DNA of 9,864 nucleotides, taken from positions 1 to 9,864 of the forward strand of contig CAYHZL010000133.1 of assembly GCA_964361075.1 (NCBI GenBank), read 5' to 3'. The notes beneath the pieces were generated by a model, which saw nothing but the letters and a program-made list of their open reading frames with translations, was not told where the DNA came from and did no database searches. The position numbers and the translations under genes are program-made. This DNA is from CAYHZL01 sp964361075 (GTDB lineage: Bacteria; Bacteroidota; Ignavibacteria; UBA10030; UBA8401). Shown here in pieces: positions 6,564 to 9,864 of the stretch (position 1 is its first letter; each line of letters begins with the position of its first letter).

Positions 6564-7928
6564 TTACAACTCAATCTGTTTTCCAACTTCTGCAACGTGA
6601 ACCTTTGTGGCAGGAAAGTTATTTAAAATTGAATAACCGAGCGAATCAACCGCATTAGTATCTCCGTGCACAAGAATAACTTTTTCCGGTTGTAGCCGGC
6701 GTACAATTTCCAATAACCCTTCGCGCCTACTGTGCGCTGAGAAGCGGAATTTTTCAATTGCACAATGCACTTGTTGCGGTTCAGACATTTCTGTGAATTG
6801 AATTGTATCGCCCTGTTTTGCTCGTGCAATCTTGTAACCCGGCGTTTCTGTATCCATATAGCCGACTGTAAAAATTGCGCTCTTGTGCTGCGTAAGCCAG
6901 CGTTGTGCCAACTTAAACGATCGTGTTCCTTCAACAATCATCCCGCTTGATGCAAGTACAATACACGGCGTGTGAAAAAAATCCTCGATGTGTTCTACTT
7001 CAAATAAATTTTTCTGCGGTATGGATTCAACTTCAAATTCCTGATTGATACGAGGAACGACATACCGATTTTTATCATAGACTGCGGAAATTTTTTTCCC
7101 GATACCGCCTGTAAATATATCAACATGTGAAAGACGACCTTTCTCCATCATCAGCCAGAGGGTTGTCATCACTTCTTGCAATTTCCCAAGCGCGAAAACG
7201 GGAATGAGAATAGAACCACCTTGTTGAATAATTTTGTTGGCGATCGTTGTAAACCGTTCCGCTTCGCTCCACCATGGCGGCAGTGAAACGGAATCTGTTG
7301 CTCCATGTGTGCATTCAAGAATGAGTGTGTCAATTTTTTCTTGCGGAAGTTCGGCGGCGGTGAGCAATGCTTGTTTTTCTAAATTGATATCGCCGGTGAA
7401 AAATATTTTTTTTTCGTTTTGCTTCAACAAAATTCCGGCGGAACCGAGAATGTGTCCGGCATCGTGAAATGATGCAGTAATCGGATGGATGCTGTTGCTG
7501 CGATATCCTTCAAGAAGAAATTCTTCTTTGTATGCACGCCATTCTACACTTTGAATAAGCAAGTCAACTTCATCGTGCGTGTACGGACGAAATGCGGTTT
7601 CATCTTTTAATTGCTCTTGCAAAATAGAAACAGAATTGTGCAGTGTCAGTTCCGCAACAGCGCGTGTTTGCGGCGTGGTGAGAACACGAATGTACGGATG
7701 TTGTTGAACAAGATACGGAAGCGAATCAATGTGGTCTTGGTGCGCGTGGCTGATGAGAGCAACATCAACTTGACGTTGTTTAATGAGTGAAAATTGTGGA
7801 AGTGCGTCCATTCCTTTTTTACGCGGATGTGTGCCGCAATCCAAAATAATACCTGTGTTATCAATGTTCAGATAATAACAGGTTGCACCGATTTCTTCTG
7901 CGCCGCCAAGAGGAAGGAAGTAGCTCAT
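6564..7928 (-). CDS. Metallo-beta-lactamase/beta-CASP RNA-processing protein
   Basis: A 454-residue protein of the CPSF73/RNase J superfamily, zinc-dependent nucleases that cut RNA. The metallo-beta-lactamase core is complete: HAHQDH (61-66), DAGHILGSA (156-164) supplying H159, and FTGD (177-180) with D180. The beta-CASP insert spans about 205-370, with ILECTHG (203-209, where ESTYG is usual), PVFALGKLQEV (243-253, Lys where Arg is usual) and ASSGMIVEGT (326-335). The RMMBL tail has KFRFSAHSRREGL (393-405) with H399 and LVHGD (419-423) with H421. The length fits the bacterial and archaeal proteins often annotated as MBL-fold mRNA 3'-end-processing factors or exonucleases; it is shorter than RNase J and lacks its C-terminal domain. 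RNA cleavage is therefore likely, but the substrate is unknown. It starts 5 bp after the thioesterase stop, so the two are probably co-transcribed. Confidence 0.85.
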   Translation of the reverse strand: MSYFLPLGGAEEIGATCYYLNIDNTGIILDCGTHPRKKGMDALPQFSLIKQRQVDVALISHAHQDHIDSLPYLVQQHPYIRVLTTPQTRAVAELTLHNSVSILQEQLKDETAFRPYTHDEVDLLIQSVEWRAYKEEFLLEGYRSNSIHPITASFHDAGHILGSAGILLKQNEKKIFFTGDINLEKQALLTAAELPQEKIDTLILECTHGATDSVSLPPWWSEAERFTTIANKIIQQGGSILIPVFALGKLQEVMTTLWLMMEKGRLSHVDIFTGGIGKKISAVYDKNRYVVPRINQEFEVESIPQKNLFEVEHIEDFFHTPCIVLASSGMIVEGTRSFKLAQRWLTQHKSAIFTVGYMDTETPGYKIARAKQGDTIQFTEMSEPQQVHCAIEKFRFSAHSRREGLLEIVRRLQPEKVILVHGDTNAVDSLGYSILNNFPATKVHVAEVGKQIEL

Positions 7929-7933
7929 GTTTT

Positions 7934-8344
7934 TTAGACGCTATATTTTTCAATAACGAACTGTGGAATTATTTCTGCGCGTCCGGTTTTCAAATTAACT
8001 AATGTGTAATCAAAAAATCCATCAGAAGAAAGTTTACCGGTTTCTTTTTTGATAATTTCGAAACCTACTTTTGCATTTGTGTTACCAACTTCTGCAATCC
8101 ATGTGCGAACGATAATTGTTTCGCCAAGAAATAATGAACGCTTAAATTGAATTGAACAACTGCTGACTACCCAGCCTAATCCTTGCGCAACGAATTCTTC
8201 CATCGACATGTTGTAGCATCGTTTCATTTGATCGTACCGAGCCGCAAGTACATAATCGAGATAGCGCGAATTGTGAACATGATTATTCATATCAATATCA
8301 TCCGGGCGAACGGTTAACTCTGATTCAAATTTTGAAAAGGGCAT
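7934..8344 (-). CDS. Hotdog-fold acyl-CoA/acyl-ACP thioesterase
   Basis: A 136-residue protein, the usual length for a single-hotdog 4HBT/YbgC/FadM-like thioesterase, which hydrolyses acyl thioesters. The N-terminal active-site block VRPDDIDMNNHVHNSRYLDY (12-31) has the Asp-x-Met-Asn-x-His-Val-x-Asn-x-x-Tyr layout of the FadM and plant FatA/FatB type rather than the YbgC 'DTDAGGVVYH' pattern. The central helix (29-44) is followed by beta-strands including SIQFKRSLFLGETIIVRTWI (64-83), the usual substrate-channel strand region. The acyl substrate cannot be predicted. I see no good ribosome-binding site before the ATG. The beta-CASP gene follows after 5 bp. The 67-bp gap upstream separates it from the hypothetical gene and may contain a promoter, although I see no convincing one. 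Confidence 0.82.
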   Translation of the reverse strand: MPFSKFESELTVRPDDIDMNNHVHNSRYLDYVLAARYDQMKRCYNMSMEEFVAQGLGWVVSSCSIQFKRSLFLGETIIVRTWIAEVGNTNAKVGFEIIKKETGKLSSDGFFDYTLVNLKTGRAEIIPQFVIEKYSV

Positions 8345-8411
8345 AAAAGTAATTGTAATATTGTATGTGAAGAACGTCTCAGAAAACTACGTCGCATTGA
8401 ATCTCGATGCA

Positions 8412-9290
8412 TTACTTTGTTGATTTACCTTGTTGTTTAAGAAGTTCAGCCTGTTTCTGTAAAAGAATCTGTTCTGTTGTTTTCCGTAGATCATCAATTA
8501 TTAACTTGAACGACTTTTCTAGGTTATCGATCTTATCAAGCTTTATTTCTTCTGCACAGATTTCAGTCGCGTCTAAAACCACTCTCTGTATCATGTGGTG
8601 CATCAAACCAAAAGCGGATTCCAATGTTTCTGGTTTTAGTCCAGCATATCCCGTTGAGCCCGAATGGATGTGCCAACTGAGGAATGGAAAAAATTCAACA
8701 TAAAGCTCTTTGTAATCCTGACCGAGCTTCTCAGCACGTTGAGCAATGTTCAGTCCAGACCAGTGGTCGGGCCATATTGGCTTGTTTTTCTTGTTTCTTC
8801 CCCAGTGTTGGATGATCAGTGATTCGATGGCAGCTTTTTTGGTTACACCATCAACAAAATTCCGTTGGTTTGTGCACTCTATCCTCGTGTTGTTATTCAT
8901 GTTGCAATATGAAATCAAATTGATAGCGACACGATATTTCTCAACTTCAGGGAAGGCGTGGAATTTCTTAGCCAACTCACCAGTTGTGTCAGATTGTATA
9001 AGTTTTATGTCCAACAATAGTTCAAACAGTGATCGAGCACCTGCAGCAACCGCTTGGTAGTGTGGGAGTGAATTCAACTCTCCAAGCGCTTTGAGCCATC
9101 CGACAATTCTATAGTAAGTGCCTACGATGGCTGTTTGACGATCATCAAACTTTAATTGGCCAGTCAGAACAGGTTCTATGACTGATACAACGAAATGGCG
9201 TATAGAATCCGTGCCTTGAAAATAAGCTTCAACGATGGATGAGGTCGGAAGAGATTGATACGCTTTTTTTATTTCATCGGTTGTTGGCAT
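8412..9290 (-). CDS. Hypothetical protein, possibly DUF5677-like
   Basis: A 292-residue cytoplasmic-looking protein with no signal peptide, no membrane segment and no catalytic motif I recognise. It is largely helical. YYRIVGWLKALGEL (59-72) and AVAAGARSLFELLLDIKLI (80-98) form one amphipathic helical block. HWGRNKKNKPIWPDHWSGL (162-180) is a Trp-rich polar link. LYVEFFPFLSWHIHSGSTGYAGL (196-218) contains conserved-looking Trp206, His207, His209 and Ser210. The tail from about 250 is Lys/Gln-rich and may be coiled coil. The paired 'AxRSLFE' and 'S-x-x-x-H-x-(S/G)' blocks remind me of the DUF5677 family of unknown function; this is recall, not a search. It stands alone between core genes with 86 and 67 bp on either side, has no visible ribosome-binding site, and its base composition looks less GCG/CGC-rich than its neighbours. 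It may be an acquired gene. Confidence 0.65.
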   Translation of the reverse strand: MPTTDEIKKAYQSLPTSSIVEAYFQGTDSIRHFVVSVIEPVLTGQLKFDDRQTAIVGTYYRIVGWLKALGELNSLPHYQAVAAGARSLFELLLDIKLIQSDTTGELAKKFHAFPEVEKYRVAINLISYCNMNNNTRIECTNQRNFVDGVTKKAAIESLIIQHWGRNKKNKPIWPDHWSGLNIAQRAEKLGQDYKELYVEFFPFLSWHIHSGSTGYAGLKPETLESAFGLMHHMIQRVVLDATEICAEEIKLDKIDNLEKSFKLIIDDLRKTTEQILLQKQAELLKQQGKSTK

Positions 9291-9352
9291 TGGGTATTCG
9301 ATTCATAGCACCGGTTTTCGCCTAACATGAAAATTCACGTAGTAGTAGTTTT

Positions 9353-9378
9353 CTTCGTGCTCTTTGTGGTGAAAAATT
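9353..9378 (+). repeat. Possible remnant of a CTTCGTG/CTTTGTGGTG dispersed repeat
   Basis: The stretch CTTCGTGCTCTTTGTGGTGA (9353-9372) plus AAAATT resembles the short CACCACAAAG-x-CACGAAG-type sequences that, from memory, recur between genes in many bacterial assemblies. Only one copy is visible in this window, and it runs up to the aminopeptidase stop codon. A preceding run of TAG triplets (9341-9349) adds low-complexity DNA. It is weakly supported. Confidence 0.25.
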
Positions 9379-9864
9379 ATTTTTCTTTCTTCCAACTTCT
9401 TAAAAACTCAACTAACAGCCGCACGCCAACACCAGAACCGCCTTTCGGAGTGTAATCCTGATTTGCTTCAAGAATAGCAGTGCCGGCAATATCGAGATGC
9501 ACCCATTTATATTTTCCGATAAATTTTTTCAAGAAGAACGCTGCGGTAATGGCGCCGCCCCATCTGCCGCCGACATTTTTTACATCAGCAATATCACTTT
9601 TAATAAGCTGTTCGTATTCGTCATACATCGGCAATTGGCACACGCGCTCGTATGTTGTATCGCCGGCAACTTTCAACGCATCCATTGTTGTCTGATCGTT
9701 GCCCATCATACCTGTTGCAAAATGACCAAGCGCAACCACAACTGCACCAGTCAGTGTCGCGAGATCAATCACGACATCCGGTTTAAATTTTTCTGCGTAC
9801 GAAAGCGCGTCCGCAAGAATCAATCGTCCTTTTTCATCGACTGCCATAAAGTCTTTGATTTGCT
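9377..9864 (-). CDS. pepA: Leucyl aminopeptidase (M17) C-terminal part, partial
   Basis: The window edge cuts the gene; about 162 C-terminal residues are visible, against roughly 500 in a full enzyme. The family consists of hexameric two-metal exopeptidases that release N-terminal residues, notably leucine. The match to the M17 catalytic domain is clear: KGRLILADALSYA, then VVIDLATLTGAVVVALGH, LPMYDEY, ADVKNVGGRWGGAITAAFFL and the ending HLDIAGTA...PKGGSGVGVRLLVEFL. The frame stays open to the last base, so the ATG at 9847 is internal and not a start. The signature NTDAEGRL reads AVDEKGRL: the Asp metal ligand and active-site Arg remain, but the Glu metal ligand is Lys and the Asn-Thr pair is lost. 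The product may be inactive or divergent. The gene symbol is by family only. Confidence 0.82.
   Translation of the reverse strand, partial: QIKDFMAVDEKGRLILADALSYAEKFKPDVVIDLATLTGAVVVALGHFATGMMGNDQTTMDALKVAGDTTYERVCQLPMYDEYEQLIKSDIADVKNVGGRWGGAITAAFFLKKFIGKYKWVHLDIAGTAILEANQDYTPKGGSGVGVRLLVEFLRSWKKEK

Noticed and set aside
7934..8344. Thioesterase plus beta-CASP gene pair considered as a novel two-gene defence or toxin system.
   Set aside because: Both proteins match common housekeeping families with intact active sites. Adjacency alone does not support a system.
9320..9326. GTTAGGC on the minus strand, 29 bp before the hypothetical gene's start, resembling an integron cassette core site (GTTRRRY).
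   Set aside because: No partner RYYYAAC site lies at attC distance upstream, no attC-like palindrome follows the gene's stop (8411-8345), and no integrase is in view. A lone degenerate 7-mer is expected by chance.

Overview
The window looks like chromosomal DNA of a free-living bacterium of the Bacteroidota/Chlorobi/Ignavibacteria type or a nearby FCB-group lineage. This is an inference from three things: a GWxTD-family secreted protein, a PdxA with the 'GD-x-NGIGPE' and 'ADGFF' variants that I associate with Bacteroidota, and mostly weak or absent Shine-Dalgarno sequences. I cannot name a genus. Every convincing gene lies on the minus strand, so transcription runs from high to low coordinates.

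Layout, in the direction of transcription. 9864-9377 is the C-terminal part of an M17 leucyl aminopeptidase, cut by the window edge. 9290-8412 is a stand-alone hypothetical gene, possibly DUF5677-like. 8344-7934 is a hotdog-fold acyl-CoA thioesterase, followed 5 bp later by a metallo-beta-lactamase/beta-CASP RNA-processing-type protein (7928-6564). 6563-6111 is a 453-bp gene-free spacer holding a large inverted-repeat element and a possible serA promoter. 6110-4911 is serA (phosphoglycerate dehydrogenase with an ACT domain). 4829-3258 is a GlcD/Dld-type FAD-linked oxidase. 3244-1862 is a secreted GWxTD protein, 1862-864 is pdxA and 860-195 is ftsE. The last three are nearly contiguous (TAATG overlap, then a 3-bp gap) and probably form an operon. 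194-1 is gene-free and carries a second copy of the interspersed repeat.

successive steps of one pathway are not visible, but serA and pdxA are metabolically linked: the serine branch and the deoxyxylulose-5-phosphate-dependent vitamin B6 pathway share phosphohydroxythreonine/phosphoserine chemistry through SerC. The rest are housekeeping genes for peptide turnover, acyl-CoA hydrolysis, RNA processing, 2-hydroxyacid oxidation and cell division.

I did not find a clear new defence system or enzymatic system. The most unusual signal is non-coding. Two inverted copies of a G/C-tract hairpin repeat (11-175 and 6259-6419) each carry a precise 22-bp palindromic module, but at different internal positions. 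One copy sits inside a roughly 347-bp structure with long inverted arms. Three proteins also show substitutions in signature positions: SerA (Gly to Trp beside the catalytic Arg), the aminopeptidase (metal-ligand Glu to Lys) and the GWxTD protein (Trp to Ala).
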